In this document: in pieces, positions 1 to 12,603 of the stretch
Layout of the letters: each line of letters starts with the position of its first letter
How positions within the stretch are numbered: position 1 is the first letter of the stretch
Origin: Lineus longissimus
Lineage: Eukaryota > Nemertea > Pilidiophora > Heteronemertea > Lineidae
NCBI RefSeq assembly: GCF_910592395.1
Contig: NC_088309.1
Coordinates: forward strand, 26,786,599-26,850,598
Direction: 5' to 3'
DNA: 64,000 nucleotides
Position numbers and translations under genes: made by a program
The notes under the pieces: generated by a model
The model's input: only the letters and a program-made list of their open reading frames with translations
Database searches by the model: none
What the model was told of the DNA's origin: nothing

Positions 1-1289
1 ATATCACTGGCATCTTCTCCATTCACACAGATGCCACCAACTCCAACTGTGGAAAAGTCCGTTTAGAGTACGCCCAGCTCATGGAAGCTTTCGCCTTTGC
101 AATCGACAGAGTGAAAATCGACAACCCCAAATGGCTGAACAAAGTAACGCTTGGAGCGGTTGGCTTTGATGACTGCTCGAGTGTATCCAGAGCCAAGGGT
201 GTGGTGGCGAACTTTCATAACAACCAATTGGACCTCAGGAACCCCGCGACGAGTCAGAAGATCCACCCAAATTCGGTCGAGGGATACGTTGCCTCCAGTG
301 CCAGTGACACCACGATATCTATTGCCGAGATACTGACACCACTCAGAATAACGCAAGTTGGATATGCTGCCACGTCAACAGAACTCTCCAACAAAGGTGT
401 TTACCCTTATTTCCTACGCACTGTTCCTTCTGATGACAAACAAGTCACGGCGATGATCAGGCTTCTAAAAGAAATGTCATGGAAATACGTCCAGACGATA
501 CAAGCTCCAACCAGCTACGGAAAAAATGCTGTCGCTGAGTTTCTGAAACAAGCGAAGCCTGCAGGGATCTGTGTAACCGCCAGTCACGAGTTCACATCGC
601 ACGGGAGTTACTTAGCAATCTTAGAGCGTCTGCGACAACGTCCACAAGCCAAAGTCGTCATCGTTTTTGCTGATACTGCAGATATCAACGGATTCCTGAA
701 GGCTGTTAAAGTGCAGAACGCTGGGGGTGAATTCCTGTTGTTTGGAGGGGAACTTTGGGGAACATCACCTCTTCCCATTGTCGATGCTGAAAATGTTGCA
801 GTCGGATCCCTCACTATGAAACTAAGGAGTCCTTTTATCGCAGAGTTTGACAAGTATCTCCGGGGACTGAAGGTTAATGCAAACAGCAGGAATCCATTCT
901 ACCGAGAGTGGTACCAGGCCACCTTTAACTGCTATATCGATGTCCAAAGTACAACAGTTTACCCCAAGCCATGTAACACGACCTTGACGATCCCAGACTC
1001 ACCAATGTTTTACCAGTCCCAGTTTGCATACTACACCATAAATGCTGTGTACGCCATTGCGATGGGGCTGGACGAGGCCTTGAAATTCTACTGCGGGTCG
1101 ACGTACACCAGTATTTGTAAAGAGTTCGTGAATGCTGCCAACAAGAAACAGCTATTATTCGACAAGATTAAAGCTGCTGATTTCCTAGATATTGATAAGA
1201 AGACTTTCAAGTTCATTGACGGCGAAGGGAACGCTGAATACGAGGTCCACAGCTACTGGGGAAACGGTACTGGCAAAGGTTATCAGAAG
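1..1289 (+). CDS. Gene A exon: VFT2 domain
   Basis: Whole flytrap in one exon, open from the window edge (frame from base 3) to a GT donor after GYQK at 1289, phase 0. Lobe 1 contains ALGFDDCSS-like text (GAVGFDDCSS) and the binding-loop region ATSTELSNKGVYPYFLRTVP, with the mGluR1 Thr188-equivalent Thr and an Asp after P-S. Lobe 2 has SYGKNAVAEF (Tyr236-equivalent present) and GGELWG, with Glu where mGluR1 has Asp318. RNPFYREWYQ matches the conserved mGluR lobe-2 helix. Confidence 0.85.
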
Positions 1290-4200
1290 GTAGGTTGAAG
1301 ATTTGCCTCGTCCCCAGCGCGCTATTTTACACGCTGACAATGGTTTTATATAGTTGTGATATGTGGCCGTGGTTTATGTGCGAACTACGTGTTTATCTAG
1401 AAAGTTCTTCACGAGACGAATAAGCTTTAAAATCAATGATCAGTTCTACGGTCTGCATTCAAGTCAAAGGCCTGATCATTGACTATCAGAAAACATTCAT
1501 GGTACGCATTTTTTAACTACAGTATTAATTCCGATTATCAGCTGCTTTTAGAAGAGCAACTAGAAGGGAACTTGTACGGATTGGTGATGAGAGTGAACGG
1601 CTTTGGTCTGTGTTGTATTGGTCATTTGGTAAAATTTCTGCATTTGTATGACAAATGCTTTGAGTTGGTTCATAGCATCTATACAACATGTATGCTTCTT
1701 GATCTTTTTCTTTGAAACAATATCTTCTCAGATCGTTATTGACACAGGTAACGATAGGATTTTTTAGTTGATTCATAGCAGCTCTTTGTACTTTCTACAG
1801 GTTGCCTCGTATGTCGTCGCACAGAATGACTGGGGGCAGAAGCCAGACAAATCAAAGATCCACTACTACAACAACAATCCCATAATTTCCGAGTGCAGCA
1901 GCGGACTCGCTTGCCAGTCATGCCTCTCCAAGTTCCAGACAAAGTTCCTACACATACCTGGTGACGTGTTACTAGCTGGCCTCTTCCCAATTCACAACTC
2001 CGGGAGTAACATCTATAGCTGTGGTGGGATGAAGCCTTTTAATGGATTCCAGTACCTCGAGACTATGGCCTTTGCCGTAGATCAAGTCAACAATGGGTTG
2101 GCTCCGGTCAAATTGCAGAATGTTACACTCGGCGCCGTCGGCCTTGACGACTGCTCCAGCGAGTACCTTGCCTCAAGTCTTGTCTCCAGCATACACTCTG
2201 GTACTCTGCTGCTCAGCAAGAATGGCATTACGGTAGATCGTCAGAAGATTCGAGGCTTGTTGACCTATGGTTCTGGGATGTCAATAAAAGTTCAAGAAAT
2301 TGTTCGGGGACTTCGCATGGCGCAAATCAGTCCGAGCTCCACCAGTACCCGACTCAACGACCCGCTTCTCTACCCTATGTTCTACAGGACAGTCCCGATG
2401 GACGACACACAGGTCAGGGCGATTGCAAGATTGGTGAAAACTGTTAAGTGGTCATGTGTACAGACAGTCCATTCTCCCACCATTTACGCTAAAGACGCCA
2501 TCTTAGCATTCAAAGCGGCTGCTAAGGCAGAAAAGATATGCGTTTCTGCCTGTTATGAACTTTTCACTGACGGCACCTATGACCAGATCATACAGAAGCT
2601 TGCCGACTCATCTACGAAAGCTGTGGTGGTATTTGCCCAAGCGGATACCTATGTGCGGAACCTTCTCGAAGCTCTTCGACAGGCCAAGCTCAACAAGACA
2701 GTCGACCTCACTTTCATTGCCAGCGAATCATGGGGGCAATTAAAAGCTGTAGTAAGAGGCTATGAATCAGTCGTTCCTAACACCATGACTATGAAAGTTC
2801 AAGCGCCTAAAGTCCCTGGATTCGATACATATGTCCAGACACTTAGGGTGACCACTGGTAGTAGGCCTAATAGAAACCCGTGGTTTAATGAGTACTACCA
2901 GATGATATTCGACTGCTACCTAACGGACAAGTCCTTGTACAGTACTAAATGTGCCAGCACATCTCAATCCCTCACGACATCAGCCAAGTATGAGCAAGAG
3001 AACTGGGTTGTCAGCACTATGGACGGCGTTTATGCCTTCACTGCAGCACTGCATACAACTTTACAACAGGTCTGTGGAAATAACTATTCAGGTAAGACGT
3101 GCTGTCCACATTAAGTCTCTGTCTGTTGGAACAACTTCAAGTACATGTAGTTGGAAAGCCTATTTTTAAAAATTTCAACCTCCCTACTCTGCATGTATTT
3201 ATTCCATAAGCAGTTTGTATGCTACACAAGACCAATATTAGCAGCTTGAAATAATTGCACCTTCGATTGTAATCCATTTATTTATAATTTTTCATTGAAT
3301 ATGTAGTAAGAGATAGATTCACGCGTGATCCTCAGTCTTTGTAATTTAGATATCATATTGTGATTTTATTAAGCTTTCGGAATGACTACCCAAAGCAACA
3401 GAATCAGAAACAAAATGAAGATGTAAAAGCAGGTGTTAACTTCAATAGGACTTCCTATTTCCAGGTGTTTGTTCTACTTTCGTGCAAGATGATGACATCA
3501 ACCTGAAGATCTTCCGTAACCTCCAAGGAGTCTCCTTCACGTCTCCAGGCGGTGGGACCTTCACCTTCAACGCAAACCGAGCCAGGACCACAGGTTATGA
3601 TGTTGCGAAAGTTGACGCTACTAATAGTGCTAACCCGTACAAAGAGGTACGTAAATCCTATGCCCGTGTTACATAAGGTCACTGCTACCAGCCCCGCTCT
3701 TTTAGTGAAAATGACTGTATGCTGTGTACCAGCGGTTTTTCTAATGAACAACAGGAAGGGCTCGTATATGGAGAAGGCATTAACAGGAACGAATTATAAG
3801 TACTGTACTTCATTATTTCTATATCATATCCCGAAATACACTGTTCAACTGTTTCAGGTGGGTAAGTGGGGCAACAACGCTCTTACTGTAAGTGACCCAA
3901 CTCTATCCACCAGCTACACCAGTGTGCCATCGAGATGTGCCCCTTGTATCGAATGCCCCTATGGCCAACAGGCTCGCGACAAGGAAAAGTTTGCTTATCT
4001 AAATGGAGATATTCTGATTGCAAGTAAGTTGTCCGAAATTCTTGATATATTGGTATGTTCTATCGCATGACTGAACTATACTGTAGGTTTACTAAGTTTG
4101 AGAGGTTGGCAAAGTTTTTAGTATGCCATGTACAAAATCAGCGACAATTTAATGGCAGCTTTAAAGCTTTGATGAGTAAGTGGTTATGTCTGGGTCTTCA

Positions 4201-7200
4201 AGGCCATGTTTATTCTTTGAAATTTGAATTTGATTTGGATTTTCCAATTATATTGAAATAGGCAAAATCGGTGATTAATATGAATTTCATTTTTCATTTT
4301 TTATTTTGTTTCTAGTCATCATTGGACAATGATATCTAAACATTTACGTGACTGAACCTGATCATGGATATGATATCATATCTATGTTTTTAATGCATAC
4401 CTTTGTCATTTTCAGACGTAGTTGATGTTCACGTGGCCGGCAAGGAGGCATTCTCCTGCGGTCAAATCAATATGGAATTTGGCGCCCCACTGGTCGAGGT
4501 CTTCAACTTCGCCATTGAGCAAGTCAACAAGAAACAGGGAATATTCGCAAATGTCTTACCTGGGGTCAGCTTGGGTGGTATCACAGTGGATTCTTGTAAG
4601 AGTGCAGTCAGGGCAGGTAACTTGGTGGCGGACTTTCACAGTGGTGTGATCACATTACAGGACGCTGGTGGCCAGGTCGTCGAACCGGATCGAGTGCAAC
4701 TGTGGATTGGTGGCCAGACAACTCCCGAGTCCATTGAGATGGCTGAGGTTCTTAAGATCCTTGGGATACCGCAGATCAGTTATGGAGCGACTGGGTATGC
4801 TTTGAGTGACAGAGACAAGTACCCAAACTTTCTACGAACGGTCCCCGCAGATGACAAGCAGGCCCGCGGTTTGATCAGCTTCGTCAAGACATGGAACCTT
4901 GTGAATGTCCAGCTTGTATCCAGCCCCGATCCCTATGGTAACTACATGTCCAGGGAGTTCATCCGCCTTGCCAAGGTCAATGGTATCTGCATTACAAACG
5001 ATATTGTGTTTCAAGGGAATGGCACCTTCACTGAAAGCTTGGCGGATGAGGTAGTGCAGACACTTCTCAAGAATCCTGAGGCTTCCGTTGTACTTGTCCT
5101 CCTTCGCGATGATTATGTCAATGGCTTCCTGAGAGCGCTCGACAGGGGCACCGGCAGGCAGCGCAAGTTTTTCCTCATTGGAACAGACACCTGGGGTGAT
5201 CTCCTTAGGCAGACGACAGGAGTGAGTGAGACAATCCTCCTCAACGCTGTAACCTTCAATGTTGAGACTGCAGACATCCCCGAGTTTGACACGTACCTAG
5301 ATGCTAAAAACCCAAACAACTATTTTCGCAACCCCTGGTTCAATGAGATGTATGAGGCAGCCTTTGACTGTACTATTCCTAACAACATCGCCAGTTATGC
5401 CCGCACTTGTTCCAACACACAACTCGGAATACCTCGGCTATGGAATTACACCCAGGATCCATTCGCTCTTTATATGGAGAATGCTGTTTATTCGGCAGCC
5501 ATTGGCATCCACCATGCTCTGACTGAGATCTGTGGCGAGAATTACGTTGGCGCATGCCCGGATTATGTCGTGGCCGGAGAGAAGCGACAGCGGATCAGGC
5601 ACGCTATGAAATTGGTCAACTTCATTGATGCGACCGGGCAGCCATTCAAGTTTGTCCTCAATGGAGAGAGCGTCCGGGGTTACCACATATATCGCCTGGA
5701 GAAAGAGGCTGTGGGTGGCAATCTTACCTACAAAAATGTAAGTAAATACATGTACATCTATGTATGTCAGTCTATTTGAGACTTACCAGATGCCCTAACA
5801 GCTGCAGTACACCCTCCCGAAGCATCCCGATTTCGCCGTTCTAAATATTCGTTCAACTGGTTCAGGAAAGAGGGCTAGGACGGGGATGCTCTATAACAGC
5901 CACAAGCAAATCATGCCAAGCTCATTTGAAAGCCTGAAATTTATGTGTATATATTTCATAAACACTTTCTTAGTGCCATTTCATCGTCTTATCAATGCAC
6001 TACCACTATTCCAACAAAGTGATTCCGAACAGCCATGTTTGATGGCAACGTTTTAAGGTCACACGTGAAGTATAGATGTTTTTCTTTTCTCCTTAAGCCT
6101 GGCGTTATTTCAGTATTCGCACCAGGCCTGGCGTTATTTCAGTATTCGCACCAGGTTACACGATCTTCATAGGATATACATGTATTATTAAAGTCATCTT
6201 TCATTTCTTTGCAGATTGGGAGTTATAATGACACCAACCTCCTTAAATTGGACATCACCTACAACCCCAACTGGTTTTCCAACTGCTCTGACAATAGATG
6301 CAAAGCCTGCCCTAATCTGGTCCCGAAGCTCTCGAGATTCATGCAGCGAAGGAGCTATCGTGACCTTAACCTCGTCGCCTTCTATAATGTGCATCACTCC
6401 GGCAGCAACTACCTTGGCTGTGGCAAGATGAACATAGTCTACGGCTTCCAGAGAATGTTAGCTTTCTTCTACGCAATAGAACTCATCAACAACAACACTT
6501 TAAACGAGTTAGATTCAACAATGAAACTCAGTGGTTTAGCCATTGACTTCTGTGAAAATCCCGCCCAGCTGCGACAGGACTTATTCACCTACTTGAATGG
6601 TGATGGCCTTTGTAACTACGCTAACTACACCGAAATGCTGTATCCTTGGACAAGTGTTGCCTACATGACCACCGGTGCCGCCTATTCTATCATAGGAGAC
6701 GAGTTTTTTACCCCACTTGGACTAACCGCCATTAGCCCCATTGCTACTGCTGTTGATTTGAGTGACAAGAACTTGCATCCTTTCTTTCTGAGGACAGTAC
6801 CACCAGATACCTTACAAGCAAGAGCTATGGACGAAATCCTCAATCTGTTTGGATGGAACTATTTCATGGGTGTAAACACTGATGACGAATATGGCCGCGG
6901 TGCTATGGAAGCCTTGGTTAACCTAGTATCCAATAGGGGTAACAAGTCCTACTGTGTTGGTGCTAGACACACTATCCCAAAAGGTGCCTCCATGGAACAG
7001 GTGAAAGAGATCGTCAGGGACTTGGACAGAAAGCGATTTGGTCGGGTTGTCATTCTGTTCACAAACGTAAAAGACACACGCAAGATCCTTCAAGCTACCA
7101 AGGACCTGAACCTCATTGGTCGGTTCATATGGTTGGGGAGCGAGTCCTGGGCAACTGATGCAAACATTCCACGTGGCTTGGAGGACGTAGCCCGAGGAGC

Positions 7201-9544
7201 CATAACGTTGGAGATCCGATCAGAGCCGGTGCCCGGCTTTGTGAAGTGGATGAAAGAGATCACGATCAAGAACACAAAGAACATCCCCATTGACTGGTTA
7301 CAAGAGTACCTTCAACACATGTTCAAATGCAGGATCGAGAGCAGTATTGTGGTGCAGACTCAATATGCTCGAATGTGTACAGACAATGAACGTATATTAG
7401 ACTTCATGATAGAACCGGACCCCGCAATTTTACACACCATCATATCAGCCTATGTTGTCGCATGGGGACTGTCCAGCGCCAGGAACAAGGAGTGTAAGGG
7501 AGAAGCTATTGATGACTGCTTATGGAGAGTGAAGAGATCTGAGCGTAATAGGATCATCTATGAATCACTGCGTGCAGCACAGTTGAGGGTCCTACCAGAA
7601 CAATTGAAGAATGACTCCTTCCAATTCAAGTTCACAGAGCAAGGCTATGGTGACCTTGGCTACAGTATCTACAACTACGTCCGGCGTCCAGGATCCAAGA
7701 CAGACTACATCTACAAAAAGGTACTTTACACAATATTCTACACTACAGGCCCGAGTGCTGTTTGAAGTACGTTTTGTATTTGCAGTAATTAAAGCTGTGT
7801 AAAAATAGGTTGGTGATGTTCCCTTATCACGGAATATGACCAAGTTTAAACATTGCTGGTACATTCCTTTAAAAGGGGCTAACAAATGTAACAAAAATTG
7901 TCCCTTTCAGGTCGGCTTCTGGATGGAGGAACTTGAGATGCCCAAGACCAGCTACCAAGGTTACTCAGAGACAGGGGGAGCATACACCGCCATACCTATT
8001 TCGACCTGCCCTCGCGATGTGAAATGTGCCTGTTTAACAGGTGGGACTGGAACCTCGACCATCGTAGAGAGATTGTACCCTCCACCAGCAAAGAACGAGA
8101 ACTACCATAAAGCATGGGGTGTCGCTGCTGCAACTCTGAGTGGTCTTGGCATTTCCATAGCTCTTATCATGTTCTTCTACTTCTTATTCTTCTACCCAGT
8201 GCGTGGAGGCACATCCGTCCTCGGCTACCTCCTGCTGTTTGGCTGTGTCTTGGTCTACGCGACCAACTTCGCCTTCTTGTTCCACGCCTGCCCTCAAGTC
8301 TGCGCCATACGGAAATTTTCCCTTGGGATATCCTATTCGTTCTGCTTTGCCGCTCTCCTAACCAAGGCACTGAATACAGTCAGGGTAGACACATATGATG
8401 ACAGGTTCCAAGCACCTTATAAACGTTTCACACATCCCCTCGGATTATTCAGCATTGCAACTGGCATAGCTTTCGTACAGATCATCATTGCGACAGAGTG
8501 GCTGATCCTTCGTCCACCAGATATGGAATACGTATCCTACTTGGGCCAGTCGTACCCGCGCTGCGCACCAAGTGATTTCTACAATGAGGAGCTCCTTCTC
8601 AGTTTGGTCTATCCGATGTTTCTGATAGCCATGACTCTCTTCTTCTCAGCACTGACATGGCGCTCGGAGGACAACTGCAAGGAATCTCGATGGATCTTGG
8701 TCGCCAGTTTCTTCTGTGCTGCCTGCTGGTTAATATGGACGATCGTATCAACCAAGACACAGTTTAAGTACCGAGATGGAGCGGTGGTTGTGGGCAACAT
8801 CATCTGCGCCTCGCTCATGTTGATCTGCATCTACGCCAGGAAGATACACTTCTTTAATAAGTACCAGAAGGAGAAAAAGCAGCAGAAGAAAGAGGAGAGG
8901 GAAATGAAGGAATACCCAGGTAAGATGATCAGAGGGTCATCCACATATTAAACAGTTAGCGGTGAAATACACTTTTAGCTGTTAGTCGCCTCCTCAACAG
9001 AGTGACAAATAAACAAACTATGGCTACATAGAAAATATACCTCTCATTACCAATAAAGAAGAGGCCTATTTCTTATCAATTCCAGCTGAGTAAATTGCTG
9101 TCAAAAGTCGATTGGCTGCACTGCGAAGTGTTTCATTCAACTTCATGATCAGCATTTAGACTTGTCTCAAACTCTAATATTTTTCGTTTTTCAGATGATG
9201 ACCTGTATGGTAATGTATATGAATCTGTGCCGCGACCAGCAAGTGAAAGGGGATCGAAATATCGTAAGTTACATACACCGAAAGCTCATAAACTGGTTAT
9301 CTGTCCGATTTGAAGTCATTGGGAGACTTGGTTGATTATTAATGGTGAATCATATTCCAGTCGTAGTTACTCGTCTGGTCGTAGACACCTTTCGAGCTCT
9401 ACCAGTTTTCTCATATCATAGTGTCCTTTAGGGAAAACAGCCAAAGGCCAGATCAGTACAGTATGCGTTGCCTTGCTTCCGATTCTGCGGTTCTTCTACT
9501 TCTTATTGTACTCAAGGTCGTTTTATTGTGTTTCAGATGCATAA
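1..9544 (+). CDS. Receptor gene A: multi-VFT class C GPCR (5' end outside window)
   Basis: Plasma-membrane class C GPCR with several ligand-binding domains in series. Exons by splice signal and phase: <1-1289, 1801-3091, 3465-3646, 3858-4023, 4416-5737, 6215-7720, 7911-8919, 9195-9263, 9537-9544; all junctions keep frame and give 2279 visible residues. In order: four mGluR-like Venus flytraps (equivalent to VFT2-VFT5 of gene B), one 7TM domain and a short acidic, tyrosine-containing tail ending SKYHA-stop. Each VFT shows the family landmarks LSD-x-PxFxRTVPxD (lobe 1/hinge) and RNPW/F-x-E (lobe 2). The window opens inside the first strand of VFT2 (ITGIFSIH), so only a little of that domain is missing, but a signal peptide and a VFT1 are expected upstream by analogy with gene B. 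Introns are 190-511 bp. Ligand and G protein are unknown. Assignment to class C is firm; the fusion of all exons into one gene rests on phase continuity and the matching structure of gene B. Confidence 0.85.
1801..4023 (+). CDS. Gene A exons: three-Cys linker, VFT3 and next linker
   Basis: Three exons (1801-3091, 3465-3646, 3858-4023). The first opens with a 60-residue linker holding CSSGLACQSC, then VFT3 (VLLAGLFPIHNSG onward; SSTSTRLNDPLLYPMFYRTV; RNPWFNEYYQ). The second encodes the C-terminal lobe crossing and ends NPYKE. The third is the linker VGKWGNNA...CAPCIEC leading into VFT4. The 1291-nt first exon is exactly the same length as its counterpart in gene B. The Tyr-Gly of the pocket loop is Tyr-Ala here (TIYAKDAI). 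Confidence 0.85.
4416..5737 (+). CDS. Gene A exon: VFT4 domain
   Basis: Single 1322-nt exon between a TTTTCAG acceptor and a GTAAGT donor, entering in phase 1 and leaving in phase 0. It encodes a complete flytrap: SCGQINMEFGAPLVEVFNFA at the start, ISYGATGYALSDRDKYPNFL in the ligand loop (Thr kept), SPDPYGNYMS (Tyr kept), IGTDTWGD (Asp318-equivalent kept) and RNPWFNEMYEAAFDC. Among the visible VFTs this one keeps the mGluR amino-acid pocket best. Confidence 0.87.
6098..6155. repeat. Perfect 29-bp tandem duplication in gene A intron
   Basis: Two identical 29-bp copies (6098-6126 and 6127-6155), each containing TTATTTCAG, lie 60 bp upstream of the VFT5 exon acceptor. Perfect identity in an intron implies a recent event. 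Confidence 0.9.
6215..7720 (+). CDS. Gene A exon: linker and VFT5 domain
   Basis: Single 1506-nt exon, phase 0 at both ends. It starts with linker IGSYNDTNLLKL...CSDNRCKAC, then the membrane-proximal flytrap (NLVAFYNVHHSGSNYLGCG; ISPIATAVDLSDKNLHPFFL; DDEYGRGAME; LGSESWATD). Thr, Asp and Tyr of the pocket are retained, and Glu replaces the Asp318 equivalent. It aligns along its length with VFT5 of gene B. Confidence 0.87.
7911..8919 (+). CDS. Gene A exon: seven-transmembrane domain
   Basis: 1009-nt exon. The linker CPRDVKCAC is followed by TM1 (WGVAAATLSGLGISIALIMF), TM2 (LGYLLLFGCVLVYATNFAF), TM3 starting at the conserved Cys (CAIRKFSLGISYSFC) and ending in LLTKALNTVRV, which matches the mGluR TM3/ICL2 LVTKTNRI region. 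TM4 (FVQIIIATEWLIL), ECL2 with its Cys (YPRCAPSDF), TM5, TM6 (CAACWLIWTIVS) and TM7 follow. A basic lysine-rich helix (KYQKEKKQQKKEEREMK) begins the cytoplasmic tail. The C-terminal donor AG|GTAAGA is used; reading through it would add only GKMIRGSSTY-stop. Confidence 0.88.
9195..9544 (+). CDS. Gene A terminal exons: cytoplasmic tail
   Basis: Exon 9195-9263 reads DDDLYGNVYESVPRPASERG then SKY. It joins in phase to an 8-nt coding end at 9537 after TTTCAG, giving H-A-stop. The D-x-YG motif and two closely spaced tyrosines resemble the gene C tail. The last tiny exon is the least certain part; the same phase and a His-like join occur at the gene C terminus, which supports it. Confidence 0.6.
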
Positions 9545-9983
9545 TGTGGCATTCGGCAGTATACCTTGTCCAGCTTTACACGCTTAGTATCGATACAGTC
9601 TCCCTCCAACTGGTAGAACCGATGGTATACTAAGGGGTCTTTTGGCTTCCCCCTTTCTCCCAGTTTTCCGAGATTCTTAAAAACCTCTAGCCTTTTTTCT
9701 GAAAGACTTCTAAGGGATAGTAGAAAAAATAAGGTTTTTCAATCATCTCAGCAGTTAATAGACCAACGTTGAATTGACTTGTTAGTGTATGAATAATCAT
9801 TTTTTATTTCCCTTCAAACTCCGTCCAGCAATCTATAGTGATTTTAATTAGATTCTTAGTGAGATTTTTAATTTATTCTTTAGAGTATTTGTTCAACGTG
9901 TATTTTGTATATATGGCATAAACAGTGTCAGTGAAAAAACAGTGTCATATTGTAAAGATATTTTGTAGCTTTCATATAATAGA

Positions 9984-9989
9984 AATAAA
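9984..9989 (+). terminator. Poly(A) signal, gene A
   Basis: AATAAA in an AT-rich stretch about 440 nt after the gene A stop; the first good canonical signal on this strand after the gene. Confidence 0.5.
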
Positions 9990-12603
9990 TATTTTTACCG
10001 AATACACGACTTCTTCATTGTGATTAACAAGAATGCTCCAGACACGTCTTGGTATCACCTGTAATAAAGACGAATGCCACTGACATACTCTGGGATATCA
10101 GGTCGTGATGGGAAATACTCCAGGCACATCCAGGTACATCCGGTCAAGAATGCTCAAGATATACCTATAACCCTGTTCTATCCGGTCAGGAAATGATAAG
10201 ACCTCAGACACACCCCAACACATTCAGTCATGAAAGGAGAAGGCTCGAGACACAATGTTCAAAGTTGCCTCAAGACTGATTTGCTCCGATGTGTCTGTTG
10301 ATGGAGACTGTACCCAAGGTCAAGTCGAATATTATCAACTGACTCCCATTATTTATTTCCTGAATATCCATTGTCTTGGGAGAATGGTTTGCTGGATCTG
10401 GTTTGTCTCGGGAGACTGGTGTAGTGTGTAGAAGGGAGAGGATACCGATGATCTAAGAGGACCTGGGTCTTGAATGTCTCGATCAGGAGAATGGTGACAT
10501 TTGTTTAAGGAAGAGGACCCAAGATTGAAAGGTCCTTGGTCTTATCAGGGTTGTCTCCAATGAGTGGTATAGTTTGTGAAAGGAAGAGGACCACGAAGAT
10601 TGAGTGGTCTTGGATCTGGGTTATCGCAGGAGAGTGGTGTTGTTTGTAAAATGCAGAGGTCCCGAAGATCGAGAGGCAGGTCCAACTCGCCAGTGGAAAT
10701 GCTAATTGCAGTCATTCTGATATCAGAGTTGTTTCTCCTTTATCAATGCAATGCACAATGCTCCTGAAATGCATTTTGTCCCCAAGCATTTTAATTTCAA
10801 GAGCTGAGAGTAATTCCTGCTGATTCTTTAACTCAAGCAGGAAACAACGTACTTAAAATAGTGTGAATATTGTTTATTAAAATTAGTTACAGACATTCTT
10901 TACACATTTCAATTTTACTATACATACATTGTCACAACCAGTGAATAAGGTCATAGCATACGAAAATGAATATGGTTATGGACAGCTGTCCCGCATCAAT
11001 CCGGACTGCTAGCAATTTGGAAGGAAACTCTCCCATATGGATTGTGCCCAGACAGAAGTTTCGTTTTTGCCACTAGTGACTGTGAAGGTGTTCAAAACGT
11101 TCAAATGTGTCATCGGTATCCACTCATTTATGTTTATATCAAATTTCATTAATACTGTCGTTTATTCTCTTTACCATATCGAAATATATGGGCAGAAGAT
11201 CGTGTAAAATAACAGTTTCCGATCATGCATATTCAGGCCCCCTTAGTCCATTTGGGTGTGCGGGTGGGTGCGGCTTGTCATGCTATTTACAGCTAGCTAG
11301 AAAGATGATATGTCCGCTCGAGACGGACTGCGAGATTTGAAGCAAATTCTTCCGAAACGTTGGCATTTACAGAGTGATGTCAGTTAATAAGGTTAACTGG
11401 GCCTAGTTTTATGCATCTTTGATTTGCTGCTGCAACTGTCTTCACACCCTTGTCCTGCTGCTCCAGGGTAGGTGAATAAATCCGCGACGAAACAATCGAT
11501 TTCAGCTGTGTTATGTCACTACGAGTATGACTGTTTTAACTAAATCTCAATCACAACCGACCAATATTCAGTTCACCTTTTAAATGTTCAACTAATAGAT
11601 TGTTTAATTTTCAATTTATGGCATATCTTAAGAACGGTATCTAAATTTGTACACTACATAAAATCTAAAATAAATTACAAAAACATAAAAATATAACGAT
11701 AGCATATGTCGCACGAGCAGTACCACTTTAATACTTGCACAAGGTTGCGCTACGTGTATTAAAGATATATAGGCCTGTGACTGAACAGTTGTCGTTTTCC
11801 AGTGGCTTGCACCTTCAAATCAATTTTGTTCCAAGTCATCAATAAGGTTGTCTCTAGGACATTGCTGATTTGCTGTCTGAAAATAGATGAAAAGTACAAT
11901 GCATCTTTGCTACCAGGTGGGTTCTACGGGATAAGATCATTTGCTTATTGAGCTATCGACTGCCAATGGCAAGAAGAGACATGTCCCTGCTTATACAACA
12001 ATAACGAAAGAAACGACCCTGGTATCTTCTCTTTTACCGGTGTTACGTTTTCGAATGTTTCTGTTTCTGAGTGTTACCCCTCATTGTTTGGGAACGCTGT
12101 GTTTCAACAATTGAAAAGTTATGGTCTCTCGAAGTATATCGTATGGAACGCTGAACTACACCAGTATCAAAATGAATTGTCTTGTATTAAGCGTCACAGG
12201 TGTAATAATGATCTCTTGCCTGTTGCTTAATGTGGCTAAGAGATGTAGTGCTATCCTGCAGGTGATCGTTGCCATCATCAAAAATTTTCGGCTTGTTTGG
12301 GTTTTTTGTGCCGAGTCTCGATTTTCTTAATTCATTTCTTACCTTTTGTAGAATGGACGGAATGTTTTTCACTATCCTTGTCGGGGTAATCCAGACCGTC
12401 CGCTGGAAAGGAGATGAAATAACAATGATATTTCATCATATGTTAGATAAGGAAAAAAGATGGGACATCGCGACTGTAAAAGACCATGTCATAGCCTCTA
12501 CTAGACCCTTGTCACGGACTGACTGGTTATCACAATGTTTTGGGCTGCATTGCATACTGTATATCAGCCTGAACTCACTTTGGTACCTATATCTGAGTTG
12601 TAT
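9990..12603. other. Intergenic DNA between convergent genes A and B, with degenerate repeats
   Basis: No convincing coding sequence on either strand. 10370-10690 holds about four degenerate units built on 'ggagag/aTGGTG...TTTGT..aaggaagAGGaccc.agattgag.gGTCTTGG'. 10030-10200 has shorter related words (CTCCAGACAC..., TCCGGTCA). Possible gene B poly(A) signals on the minus strand are TTTATT at 11161-11166 and near 10872. Confidence 0.5.

Noticed and set aside
1479-1715. Open frame in the first gene A intron
   Set aside because: Flanked by in-phase gene A exons, no similarity to any VFT, no counterpart in gene B.
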